A DNA stretch of 64,000 bases from Phoebastria nigripes. Lineage: Eukaryota; Chordata; Aves; Procellariiformes; Diomedeidae. A program made the position numbers and the translations under genes. Under the pieces are notes generated by a model. The model was not told the origin of the DNA, did not search any database, and saw only the letters and a program-made list of their open reading frames with translations. Positions 49,057 through 60,647 of this stretch are shown here, one piece after another (position 1 is the first letter of the stretch; every line of letters starts with the position of its first letter). Location of the stretch: contig JAYKAV010002915.1 of assembly GCA_035582835.1 (NCBI GenBank), positions 188,929-252,928 on the forward strand, given 5' to 3'.

Positions 49057-52000
49057 CCCTGTCTGCCAGAGCCTGCAGGCAGCCAGTTTTGCCATTCAGG
49101 CTCTTTGCAGCACTGCTGCCTGGATCCCAGCCTGCTGCCTTCAGTCCCAGAGCACCNGGGCTGCGTGGGGGGCCAGGGCTCTGGATGATATCAGCACCAG
49201 TGATTTCCACCCCATATCTAACGCTGGACCTGAATTCCCAAAATGCTGTCACGGGCAGCCGAGCTGCTCACATCCTGCTCCCTTGCAGCGGGGTCTTACT
49301 TGCATCTCTGGAGCCTTTAGCCATCCCAGAGGCTGCCGAGGGGGACGATGAGGTGTTGGTCCTTCTGAGCACGGAGCCGTGCATGTGCCCAGAGGCGCGT
49401 GCGTGTGTGTGTGTGCTGGTGTGTATGGGTGCAGGGCTGTGTGTGTGTCCCTGTGTGGGTGCAGTCTCCCATGGTGCCGGTGACACCAGGGCCAGCAGCA
49501 CCACCACCACCACCAAACAGGCTCTGCCTGCTGGCTGGCCCCAGCCCACGTCCCTCTTGCCCCCAGCACTGCCCCTGTGCCAGGGGCTGGCACAGGGACC
49601 CAGGCATGTGTCCATGCACTGTCCCACCTGGCATGGGACGCCTTTGGGTCTGTCTCCCTGGCGTCACAGCCCCAGGAGTTTGCTGCACTGGGGCCTCGGA
49701 GCATCCTCCTGTTAGTGCAAGTCCCTGCCACCATCCTGTCTGTCTGTCTGTCCTGGGCTTATGGGAGTGTGGCTCCTGTGCCCTGGGATGAACAGCTCAG
49801 CCCACCTGGCTGTTGTCCCTTGTGCCCCCGGCCGTCAGCACAGGCTATGCCTGCAAGCCTTGCTCTGTCACCCGCTGTGTTCCCACGTGGATGCTCCCAT
49901 CCCTACTCCACCCCAACCACTCTGAGTATTTGTTATATGCTGGGGCTGAACTCCGGCAAGTGGAAGGGGGTGCTTGGAACAGGAAGATGCCCATTTCCCC
50001 GGCACAACCAGGGCTGGCACGTCCCCCAGCCCCGCCGGGGGTCCTGGCCCTGCCTCCCCATCTTCCCTGCTACTCCCCAGCCAAATCCTCTCTTTGTGCC
50101 TGGCTGGGGTGGTGGGGAGCTGAGGCAGGAAGGGCTTTGATGTGCCACTTTGCTTGGCGCCACGGCTCCTGGGCACAGCGGGCTGGCACCAGTGGGACCC
50201 GGGCTGGGCGGCAGCTTCAGAGGCGCCTCCGGCTCACATCCCAGCACGGCGCTGCCTTGTTTTTGCCTGGTGAGGCCGGGACAGTCCCCAGCGCTCAGCC
50301 CCCGCTGGGATATGTTCCCAATAAGGCTCATGGAGAGCAGCGGGGCCGGCGGCGGCACTGCCCCGGGGGATCGGGGCCACGTGTTATACAAGAGAGCAGG
50401 TGCTGCACCAGGGATGGGGAGGGCACCGGGGGGACAGGGAGACCCTGGGGGTGGCCAGAGGGGCTGCACAACTACAAAGCCTCCGACTCCTGCATCGCTG
50501 GAGCCGTCCAAGAAATTGGTTTAATTGGGAGCCTCCATGGGAGGAAGTTGGTCCCGGCTGGGAGCCGAGGCGGCCAACAAGCAGCCGCGGTGCCCGGCGG
50601 TCCCTCCCCACTGCCAAGCACAGGGCATGGGCTGCTGCCGTGGCCACGTGAGCACAGCCCAGGGTGCAGGAGTCGGCCAGCGGCACTGGTGTGGGGTTGA
50701 CACTGGGCTGGAGACAGCCTGGAGGGACCCAGCTGCTCTCCTGCCCAGGATGAGCTCTCTGCAGCAGACCCCAAACTGCCGGCCGTGCTCCAAGAAGCCC
50801 CTTCACACCATGACGGGATGGCACCACAGCTCGGACCTTCCTGAGACAGAGCCAGGGCTCTGCACGCCCTGTGCTCACACTCACTCATCCTGCACATGGG
50901 CTGCAGGGGTCTGACCCGCCCCCGCTTGGCTTAGCCCAAACTGAGGGGGAACGTGAGTGAACGGGGGAGCTAAAAAGGGCCTCCTGATGTGTGGGCTTTG
51001 CTGCTGGAGGAGATGCACCAGCCCCTGCATAATGCATTCACCCCAGCCCTGCAAACGGGTGTCCCCAGCCCAGCGGTCACCTCAGCCAAGGGAGATTGGA
51101 CAGCCGGATCCAAGCCTGGACTCTGCCTTTGCCCCCGCCCTCCCTAAGCCTCGAACTTTCCACAGTCCAAAGGTCTCCCTCCTGGAGAATGAGTAACAGG
51201 GTGCTGGCAAGGCGGGAGCCCCAGGCCCGGTGCCTGGCAGCTCCCACCCTCCCACGCCTCCCCTCCCGCCCATGGGAGCATCTTCCCATGGCACCGACCC
51301 AGCTGCAACGCCCCTGCCACCGCACAGCCTGCGTCACCCACAGTTAGCCTGCACAGGGGAGCGCTTTGGGGTGCTGCAGGGAGGGCCAGGGGCAGCCGAA
51401 GGGCTCCAGCACGCAAAGACCATCCTGCCTGCCTGCATCGCCCAGGCTTGAGCATCCTCGTGGGCCTTCTCCCGAATGTGTGGGGCAGCAGTGGTGGTTC
51501 AGGGAGCAGAAGCAGCGTGGCTGTGGTCAGGCAGTGATGCTTTTGCTAGAGTTTGTGGCTTAAAAATGGGACCACGCTGATGTTTCACACTCCAGACCAC
51601 TGGGATGCTCCTGGCGGGTCAGGAGCCCCATTTCATGCCTCTGGGATCTCTCAGACAGGAGATTTAGCTGTGTTTGGCTCAAAGGTGGCCAAGGACTATC
51701 TTTGGCCTTGCCAGTGCCTCTTCTGCTGTAGGCATGAAAGATTTACCAAAATGATTGAGGGGAGAGTACAGACAGGTTCAGAGGAAACTTTCTCCAGGGG
51801 TGGAGGGGAAAGACTGGAAATGTCGTGCTGCTTTGCACTGCTGCAAGTACAAACAGAGCCCACACATCCTCCAGGAGGGTGGCAGCTTCTCGCAGACCAT
51901 CTCTTGCCACCTCCTCCGAGCCTTGGGTGCCCCTCGTGCTCACTGCAGCGAGCAGGGCTGATGGAGCCTTTTGCATGGGGATCTCTTCTCCAAAAAACTG

Positions 52001-54179
52001 GGGAGGTTCCACAGCAAAAAGCAAAGACCAAAAACAATGNCAGGGACTCCAGCTTGTGATCCCACAGCCCAGGAGATCTCCTGCTTCGGAGTAAACCCTT
52101 AACCCCGCTGGGGTTACAGCGGCCAGCTTCAGCAGGCAGAGCCCAGGCAGCGGCTGACGGATTCGCCTGCCGCGCGTGGTCGCGCGGGGTGGAGGAGGGC
52201 TCAGACAAAACAAACACGCTTGAATGCCGCGCTGCATCGCCAGCCAGCTCCAGGGCCCCTTATCTCTGCCTGCGCAGCAGTGGCCTGTGACCCCGCTGGC
52301 TGCAGAGGAGGCTGCTTGCAGGAGGTGCCTCTGCAGCCCCGACCTCGTCCCTTTGCAGGATCCCCTCTGCCCAGTTTGGGGCAGGAGCCCTGGGGAGGGC
52401 CCAGCCTGGGCACTGCCTGCACAGGGTCTGCTGAGCTGTGATGGGGTGGGGGGTGTCAGGGCATGGAGGCTCCCTCTACCCATGCTTGGAGGGTAGAGCA
52501 AGTCCCTTCCCGAGGGACGCCGGGGAAGGGGCTGCGCTGCGAGCATCGTGGTGGTGAGGCAGCTGGTTTTTGTGCTGTCCCCCACCTTAAGGTGCAAAGG
52601 AGAGGAGCCCCACACTCCCCTTCCTTCTTCAGCCAGGGTACCCACTCTGCGAGTGGGAGGATTTTCTGGAGGCTCTGTGGGGTGGGAAGGGAGCCCTGGC
52701 TGGTCCTAGCCCAGCCTAGGGGCAACAGAGATGGGGTTAGAAGCAGCTGCTCAAGTGCTGGGGGGCTCCAGGGGTCTCTTCCCCTTCACAGGGGCCATCC
52801 CCACCAGACCGGGCCCTGGAAATCCAGTGTACGTGAGCTGGGTGGCTATTTCCCTGTGGTGAGGGCTGATGATAGGAAAGGCAATTCACAGTGGATGATC
52901 ACCTGCCTGACCCTGCCAGGGTTTATCAGCGCCTTCGCCACTTCCTCCGGGTCCCCAGACAGGGCAGGAGTCATGGACCAGCCATGGCGCAGAGTTGCCC
53001 ACCACGCCGGGAGCCAGCCCCAAGCAAGGGCTGAGCCANGGCCGTTTCCCAGAGCCAGGGGCTGCCGGGGAAGGGGTGGAAGCGGCCATGAGTTTGCCAC
53101 GGTAATGCCAGGGCGGTGGGCAGGCAGCGGGAGCGGGGTGTGCCCTGCGCCCACATTCCTCTCCTTGTACGTTACCCGAGTGACCGGCGGGTGCCCTCCT
53201 CCCCACCATGCCTGCCTCAGCAAACATGCACGTCATGCAGGAGGCGATAGCAGNGGCTGCGGGGCGGTGCTGCCGTGCCACCGCCTCTGCAGGACAAGCA
53301 TCTCCTCCAGGAGCAGAGGGGACTGTCACAGCTCATCCACCATTGCGATGGGATATTGGCTTTGCAGGAGCAGGGAGGAGGGTCGGGCTCCTCTGGGGTG
53401 TCTTGTCTGTCTCACTGCAGCAGATCACCCTTGGGTGATGAGGTGGGAGGGTGGCCTCTCATGCCACCAGCTGGGTCAGCAAAGGGCTGTTGCAGGAGCC
53501 GGTGGGAGCTGGCACCCTATCCTGGCCAGGGCTGTTTGTGTGTGTTTGGGGATGTTGTGCCTGATCCATTCCTGTCCCGGTGGCTCTTGGGCAACCTCCC
53601 TCCTGGGTAATCATTGACGGGGTTGGGAAGACTGGCAGGACAGACCTTAAACACCGGCCAGGGAAACCTGAGTGCTAGCTCAGGGGAAATTTCCATGGCA
53701 GTGTTTGGGGATGGTGTAAACCTGGCACAGAGCTGCCCCCATTATCACCCACACCAAGGTCACCAGCCAGCTGCCTGCCCCTTCCCCGGCATGGCCCGTA
53801 GGCAGTCCTGGGTTTGGGGTGGCACTGGGACGTGGAGGGACAGGATGGAGAGGTCAGCCTTCCCCAGGGTGCAAATCAAGCCGTGTCCCTCTGTTCTGCC
53901 CCTGGGCTGCTTTCCAAGTGTTGCCCCTGAGGCTGGACAGTGTGGGCAGCTTGCCTGTGCAGGCAGCTTGCCTGTGCAGGCAGAGTGCCGGGCAGCCGGG
54001 CCGGTGTCAGAGCCAGGCTGTGGGCAGCCCCCGGGGGGGGTTGCGGGACAAGCTGAGCCGCTCGTGCTCGGGAGCCTCTGAGCCCCCTTCTGAGATGGAG
54101 ACAACCCCTCCGTGACTTGTGCCCTCTTGCACACCCCAGCAAAGTCCTCCTGGAGCCTGGACGCCTGGATTTCCCACAC
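49057..54179. other. Intergenic, no gene recognised
   Basis: It contains short (GT)n runs (about 49397-49465), CpG-dense patches near 50160-50380 and 52160-52200, and a palindromic kappaB-like GGAAATTTCC (53685-53694). No coding signal is convincing despite a 384-residue frame. Confidence 0.5.
53945..53984. repeat. 17-18-bp direct tandem duplication
   Basis: GGCAGCTTGCCTGTGCA occurs twice in direct succession, followed by a partial third copy (GGCAG). Confidence 0.8.
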
Positions 54180-54560
54180 TGATTTTCCTGGGGATTATGC
54201 TGTTTCTAATGATCAATTAAAGCAAATTGGCCAGGTCCCCCAGGCCCCTAAATCCTGGCTAATCCCTGGCACCTTCTTTAACTCCCATTGCTCATTCATT
54301 ATGTGGCAGTCCCCTGGGTGGAAGTGTTTGCTCCAAGCGTAGCTCTTCTTCCTACACGAAAGCCTTCTGGGTCCCTGGGGTGTTTGTCTGGGTTCGAGAA
54401 CTTGCTGTTTCTAATTGATTTATTTGTTCTGGTGCTGTTTGCTCTGAATGAATCTTCCTTTCTTGGCAGGAATGAGGAAGTTCACTTTCTCAGGAACATT
54501 TTACTGCTTAGGAGCCTCCTTATCGCCTCTAATAGATCCCATTAACCTTGCAGAGCAGTC
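54180..54560. other. AT-richer island, possible conserved non-coding element
   Basis: A sharp local rise in A+T includes homeobox-type TAATGATCAATTAA and CTAATTGATTTATTTGTTC within otherwise GC-rich DNA. No open frame of interest is present. Function is a guess from composition and motif content. Confidence 0.3.
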
Positions 54561-57264
54561 ACACGGGCTCTGGCATGGACAGGCAGGAGGAATCTCAGGT
54601 TGTTTGTCTGTCTTGTGCACTCTTTTCACCCTCCTGCGTGACCCAGCTGGTTTCCACCTTCCTCAGCTCCTCTTGTAATCAATGCTGTCATTCGACATCA
54701 TCTCCTACTTGTCTTTAACGCAACTCTCACATGCCAACTCCTTCCCTCTCATCTCTTGCTGTTCCTCTAAGCTCAGTTCCTTGGGGCTGTTAGACCTTGT
54801 TTCTATCTGGGAAGCTGAAATCCTTTTGCGGCTGTGCAACAGCAGCTCCCACCACTGTCCCAGCCCTGGGAGGCATCTATCCAGAGGATCGTCCTAGCAC
54901 ACAAAGCCACCTTACCATGGGGACAAAGCTGTGGCTCTCCATGTGCTGACCCATAGCAGACTGTGGGCAGATGGCTCCTCTCTGGGCTCCCCTTTCTCCA
55001 GCTGGCTGGAGATGAAAGGGAGGCCAGTGCTGCCGGCTCCCTGAAGGGAGGGACATCTGGGAACTTAAGGGACAGCTGGACCCAGCGTCTTGCCAGACCA
55101 TAGCATTTGACCAAGCTGAGGACACGGCTGCAACCCACAAGCCACAAACCATGCAGGGCATTTTTTTTTTTTCCCCAATGGGAAAACTCATCCTGTGGTC
55201 CACGAGGCTGCAGGGAGGACGCCTGAGGGTGGAGAGGAGGAGCTGGCTGGGGTAGAAACACCCTGCCTGCTCCCTTCAGGCATCCCCAGCAGTCCCTAGG
55301 GAGGCAGGGAGAGGTGCCATGCCCGAAGGCAGGCGGTGGTGGTGGTGTCTCAGCCAGGTGAACCGTGCACCCTGCACGCCGGCGCACCGGGGCTGCCTGC
55401 GGTCTCGCTGCCAGGCGACTGCCCGCTGTTTAGTTCACTTCCTGACACAGGCAAATGCCTGTGGCCGGGTGTCAGGGCAGGGTGCTGGGGACCACAAACC
55501 ACCCAGGAACATGGTGTACCCACCCGAATGCCCCTGCCCGTGGCTTCCACCCCGACACCAAGCCCCGTCCCTGCAGCACGCAGCCCCTGCCCTCCATGGC
55601 AGGCTGGGCTCTTGCTCTGGCAGGTCTCCATCCTGTCGGGGCTGTGGGGGTGACGGGGCATGGCAGTGCACCTGGGAGGGGGAAACAGCCCCATGATCTG
55701 CCAGGGGGCCAAAAACCCTGATGGGGCTGGAGGCCAGCACTGCTGGGTCCCATCCCAGCACTGTGCGGGAGGGCGCAGGTCTGGGCTGGTTCCCCGTGGT
55801 TGTATAACGGCGGCGCAGTACACGCCGGGACAGCAACAGCTTCTCTGCAAGGACTGCCTGTGCCGTTTCGGGAGGCGCTGCCTGCATCCCACAGGTGCCA
55901 GTGCCCATGGGCAGGCAGAGCTGGCGAAGGGCACGGCTGCAGCGTGCCCGCGCTGGGCAGGCTTGCCAGCTGCTCTGCCGGAGCCTGGCCCTGGTACGCA
56001 TGCGCTCTAGAAACAGCTCCCTTCCCCTCTGCCTGGCCTGAGCCTGGTGTCTGATCCTGACTGCCATGTAGCCTCTGCAACCTCATCCCCAGCTGGGGAT
56101 TATCTGTAGGAGCTCCGTGGTCTCAGCCTGGCCCTGCCCTGGAGAAACCCCCTTCCCAGAGGACATGAAACACTGCAGAGGGGAAACTGAGGCATGGAAG
56201 AAGGGTGGGTACTGCTGAGCTGCGGGGAAGGAGACAGGCTGGACCAGGACCCCTGTCTCTGAGCATCTTCCCAACCATCAGCACCCCCTGGGCCCAGGTG
56301 CAGCCCCAAATGGGGGGTAGTCTGTCTGCTCACCCCGATCTGCCCTGCTGCTGGGGCCCCTGGGGGACGACTCCTGCGTGCCCCAGTCTTGTCGCTGGCT
56401 TGTCCTCTGGCCCCATCTCTCCCCTCTTCTAGTTTCTGCTGCAGGGCAGTGCCCAGCTGGGGAGGGGGTGCCAGTGCCTATGCAATGCTTGTGCACGTAT
56501 CCTCAGGGGGCTGCTGCGGGCAGATCCCAAGCAGCCCTTGTTGCCTGTGTGCAGGCTCTGGCCGGCTCTCGCTCCTGCCATGCACAGATCTCCACTGCAC
56601 AGAGCCACCACTTGCTCAGGCCTGGCAGCCGTGACTCATGCTGCTCTCCAGTGGAAACCTCCGTTTCGTAGTTCGGCTTTCCATTCCCAAAGGGTGCCCA
56701 GGCCTGGGAGTGGTCCCAAGCAGCCCAAGGTGGGCTAACCCCAGCCTGGCCAGAGGTGTGAGCTGATCTGGATCCACAGGGGGAACTGGGCTCCGAGGAC
56801 TACATGGAAAATCCCAGCCATGGATTTATCTGCGAGGCTCCCGCAGGGCTGGGCTGGGCTGGGCTGGGACATGGCGTTCGAGGAGCAGGGAGGGATGCTT
56901 GCATAAGGCTGACTACTTTGGCTGCAGCTGAGTCTTCCCAGATGGGCTCCTGGCATGCAGGCCCAGTGGGGNGCAGTGGGGAGAGAGCAGGAACATGCAG
57001 AGTTGGGGGGTGTCTCCCCCCCATACACCTGACCCTCGGGTGGACCTCCAAACCCTCTGCTCTCCCCATGCTGCTCCAAACAGCCTCCTAGGCAGCTGTT
57101 TCCCCTATGCATGTTGCACTGAGCATCAGCTATGCATGCACTCCCCCTCTTTGCAACAAAAACTCCCCCAACCCCTTTTCTCCATCATGCCCCTGAGCTA
57201 AGCCAGGCTCCTGGCTGGAGGGAGCCCTGGAAGCTCAGCCTGCCCCAGCAGGGTGGGAGGAGAG
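54561..57264. other. Intergenic, no gene recognised
   Basis: GC-rich DNA without recognisable genes. It carries the receptor-type palindrome listed separately, a T-run near 55161-55173 and a (GGGCT)n run at about 56844-56868. Confidence 0.55.
55506..55520. promoter_or_regulatory. Candidate glucocorticoid/steroid receptor element
   Basis: GGAACA-TGG-TGTACC matches the degenerate receptor palindrome RGWACAnnnTGTWCY at every fixed position with the required 3-bp spacer. It lies about 5 kb beyond the 3' end of TSC22D3 and about 7.5 kb from its promoter. TSC22D3 is strongly induced by glucocorticoids in mammals. Assignment to that gene is inference. Confidence 0.4.
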
Positions 57265-57585
57265 GGACGCATCCTCATCCCATCTCCCTTTCTCTCCCCC
57301 TCCCCCTTCCATCCCCACCTCATCTCCATCCCTATCCTCATTCCCACCTCTATCCTCATCCCCATCCCCATCCCACCTCACCCCCACTCCCATCCCACCT
57401 CACCCCCACTCCCATCCTCATCCTACCCACATTCCCACCCCATTCCATCCCCACCCCCAATTCCATCCCCATCCTATCCCATCTCCATCATGCCCCCCAT
57501 CCCCATCCTCACCCTCAGCTCCACCCACAACCCCATCCCCATTCCCATCCCATTCCCATCCCCATCTCACCCCCTTCCCCACCCC
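57265..57585. repeat. (CCCAT/CCTCAT)n-rich minisatellite
   Basis: About 320 bp is built from imperfect CCCATC, CCTCATC and CCCACC units on the plus strand, including a perfect duplication of 24 bp around 57371-57418. The minus strand is G-rich with repeated GGG runs, so G-quadruplexes are possible. Repetitive Pro/His/Ile/Ser frames through it are artefacts. Confidence 0.9.
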
Positions 57586-57671
57586 AGATGCGCCCTGGCC
57601 CAAGGACAAGGGGGAAGGAGTGGGTGCACAGTTCCTGCTCCTCCCAGTGCCACATTTACATCCCCCGTGCA

Positions 57672-57745
57672 GGTCGGGGGTGCCGGGGTGCGGGGATGCC
57701 GGGGTGCGGGGGTGCGGGGGTGCCGGGCGGGGGCCGGGGCCTGGC
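57672..57745. repeat. G-rich minisatellite (GGGGTGC-type)
   Basis: Repeated units of 8 to 16 bp of the form TGCCGGGGTGCGGGG lie on the plus strand. Many runs of three to five G make it a strong G-quadruplex candidate. Together with the C-rich tract just to its left, G-rich DNA switches strand within about 100 bp. Confidence 0.85.
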
Positions 57746-60562
57746 AGCAGCACGCCCCGCCGCGAAAGCACCTCTCAGCAAAGCAGCAGCTTCTCGTTTT
57801 TTTACAAATCAGCCGTTTCTTAGAAACTTCCTGCTGCGGCACGTTAACCCTTGGGGCGCCGCTGAGCAGCAGGAAGCGAAGGCAGCCCGCGATGGCCACC
57901 ATGCAGCGTTAACACTCCACCCTGGTGCAGTCTCCCACGTCCCCGCCATAGGGACTTGCTGAGCTTGACCCCCCGGGAAGCGGGGTACGATGAACTGGGG
58001 GGAGCTCAGATCGGCCCCCACCGTGTCCCGGGGTAGAGCTCAGCCCTGCCTTGCCTTAGGGCCTGACTCTGCTTCCCCTCCTTCTGCTGCCCGTGGTTTG
58101 CCTCCTGGGGAGGGGGGAAACGGGGCTGATGGAGAGGGCTGGGGTGCCATGCTACCCCAGCACCCTCACTGCACCAGGGGATTAGCGCTCTCGAGCCCAG
58201 GGCTGGTGGGGGCAGAGAGCCAGAGAGCGCAGTGCCAGCGGGAAGGGAAGGGCCCTTATCTCATTTTCGGTGCTGCACAATGTGTACCACTTCCTTCAGG
58301 GCCTGTGGCACAGCACAAGGGGACATCGTGTCCAGAAGGAACAAGTGGTCTGTGAAGGGTGTTTCCAAGCCTTTTCCATAACCAGAGAGCCTGGGAAGGG
58401 CATAGGGTGTCTTCAGGTGATGTGGGGTGTTTGCAGACCTCCTCCAGCCCCCAGATGTAGACCACTTAGCACCCATCTCTGCGCAGACATGAAATAAACA
58501 AATACCTCGGCTCTGTGTGTGAGATGGGCTTATTGCACACCGGGTGACAGACCCTGTTTGAAGGACAACACAGATGCAGCAGGAGCTGGGGAGCAGGTGC
58601 TGTGCATGACGGGGGGCNGGGGGTGGCAGCCCCTTTCCCTTGGCCACTGCACCCACAGGCTTGCTGGGTGCTCAGCCCAAGGGTTCAGCTCCTCTCCTGC
58701 TGCTCCCAGGAGACCCCGGGGACACCAGCGGGGCTGGGCTCAGCCATGCACAGCTCTGCACAGGCATGTGCCAGCCGCAGGGAGGGGTTTCTGGTGGGGC
58801 TGCCCTGTGCCATTGGCTGGCACTGTGTCACACCATGCTGCGGGGACAGGAAAAGGCTCTGCCCACCCGTGGGAGGAAGGCTGATCTGGAGGGTCTGCCC
58901 GGGTGCCATTGCCTGTCTCCCCTGCACAAAGGCATGGGAGGGCTGTGGGGAATCCCAGGGCCATGGGGAAGGGGCAGAGGACTGGGAGAGGTGGCAAACA
59001 GGGCTCCATACTCCAAACGCCATCACTGCATCCCTCGAATGCAGCCGGGGTGTGGGGTGCAGCAAGGCCAGATGAGGTACAGAGCTCATCACTGCAGCCC
59101 AAACCTTCCCGAGCCAGAGAGGTGCAGAAAGATGGGTGGACAATTTCCCAGCAGCTGGGAGCCCAGTAGTGCCCCTAACACCTACTATAGTGAAATAGCC
59201 AGTGCAAACACAGCTGGCATCCAATTGCCCTGGGGGACAGCCCTTCCTGGAGAAGCTGTACCACCCAAGAGACTGGCAGCACCGGGGGTGCGCTGCATGT
59301 GTGCCCCCCAGCTTGCTGCAATGCCTGTATGTCTAAGGGATACATATATACATGGTATGGGGGTGCCTGAACCTGTTTGCACACACATGCACCCAGCAGG
59401 GAANGCAATCACACACACGGTACTAGCACACACGTGTGCATGCTAAGCACTTGCACTAGTGTCTGCAGGGCTGCCTGCACGAGGCTGCGGTTGGGTCTCA
59501 GCCCTGGGACTGACAGGACAGGGAGGGGACAGGCACCCTGTAATGGTTTTGAGCCCCTGTGGCCTGTGTTTTGCTGTTTACCCGGTGTTTCCAGGGAGCC
59601 AACCGTCCTCGGCTCCCTGGCTCTGCTGTGACTCACACCGGGCTGGGGCTGAGTTGCCCTTATTACGGCACAGGCCTAAAGCAGCGCTGCTGGCAACACA
59701 GCGTATGGCCACCTCTGGGGATGTCTCCAGCTGGCCGAGGAGTCATGTCCAGGGTATGAAACCCCAGGGGAGGATACTGCACCTAGCTTCAAACATCCTG
59801 CCAGCCTGGGGCTCTGCTCACACACCTCCCGGCTCTCCTGGTACCCACCAGCCTTTAACCCTCACCCAAATGTCATAGCCACCCAGCATCTCCAGAGATG
59901 GAGGGTTATTTTTTTTTTTTTCCCTCTTCCACTAACCCCATGGGGTTGAATCCAAGGCTGGCTGTACCCTAAGATAGGGTTGGGGCACCCTCAACCCCCA
60001 TCCAGCACTGTCCAATCCAGCTGACCCACCCTCTGACCCTCATGCTGTGTTTCAAGATGGTTCAAAAAAAAAAAAAAAACAAAACAATCAATGATGTCTG
60101 TGAGAAGCAACAGAACAAAAACACCAGAGGAAGAGCAGAGCTGGGCTGGGGGTACATACAGCTCCACACAGCCTGGGAAGAGCCTCCACCCTGCTTGCCC
60201 CCCTCGCAGCCTGCCCCACACAGAACCCTGGTCACAGGCACGACACAGAGGACAAAGACCTGCAGGTTCAGGGCACCTTTCCCTACCACACACCCAGCCC
60301 CCTGGGAAGGGGGTGCCAGCTCACTTCTCCAAAATCCCATCTTGGCTCCCCCAGGGTGGTTTAGGGGGAACTGACCAAAGGTGGGGAGCTGCCAGCTTTT
60401 CCCAGCTGGGGAGCAGCACCAACACAGCCCCCAGTGGGTTTGCAGCACAGNGTCCTCACCAGTCCCATTCCAGCAAGCCCCAACCCCTTCCCAGCGACCC
60501 ACGCTGCCCACCCGCCCCTCCAACACCTCCCCCTTCCCAGCCACACAGCTTGGGGCGCACCT
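57746..60562. other. Downstream flank of TSC22D3, no gene recognised
   Basis: No coding signal. Homopolymers T13 (59909-59921) and A16 (60064-60079) are present. A FOXO-type TGTTTAC lies at 59575-59581. Confidence 0.55.
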
Positions 60563-60579
60563 TTATATAAAAAGTAGAG

Positions 60580-60585
60580 TTTATT
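60580..60585 (-). terminator. TSC22D3: TSC22D3 polyadenylation signal
   Basis: Canonical AATAAA on the minus strand (TTTATT on plus), about 1 kb past the stop codon, with downstream GT-rich sequence. Confidence 0.8.
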
Positions 60586-60625
60586 GCCATTTCTACCTAG
60601 ATTTACACAATTGTATCGCTGCTTC

Positions 60626-60647
60626 TGACGTCAAAAGGGACGTCCCG
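60626..60647. promoter_or_regulatory. Perfect CRE palindrome plus GGGACGTCCC in the 3' UTR
   Basis: TGACGTCA (60626-60633) is a perfect CRE. Four bases further lies GGGACGTCCC (60638-60647), a second ACGT palindrome. Both lie about 45-65 bp upstream of the poly(A) signal in the transcript. In DNA they could bind CREB/ATF. In RNA they could simply be 3'-UTR sequence. Confidence 0.4.

Noticed and set aside
52463..53617. Plus-strand open frame of 384 residues, the longest in the window
   Set aside because: It crosses two ambiguous bases, shows no family motif and overlaps frames on the other strand. It is typical of stop-poor GC-rich DNA.
57132..57962. His/Pro/Ile repeat-rich open frames
   Set aside because: They are produced by the CCCAT-type minisatellite.
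60064..60079. A16 run as the tail of a processed pseudogene
   Set aside because: No coding remnant or target-site duplication is recognisable upstream. It is a simple homopolymer.
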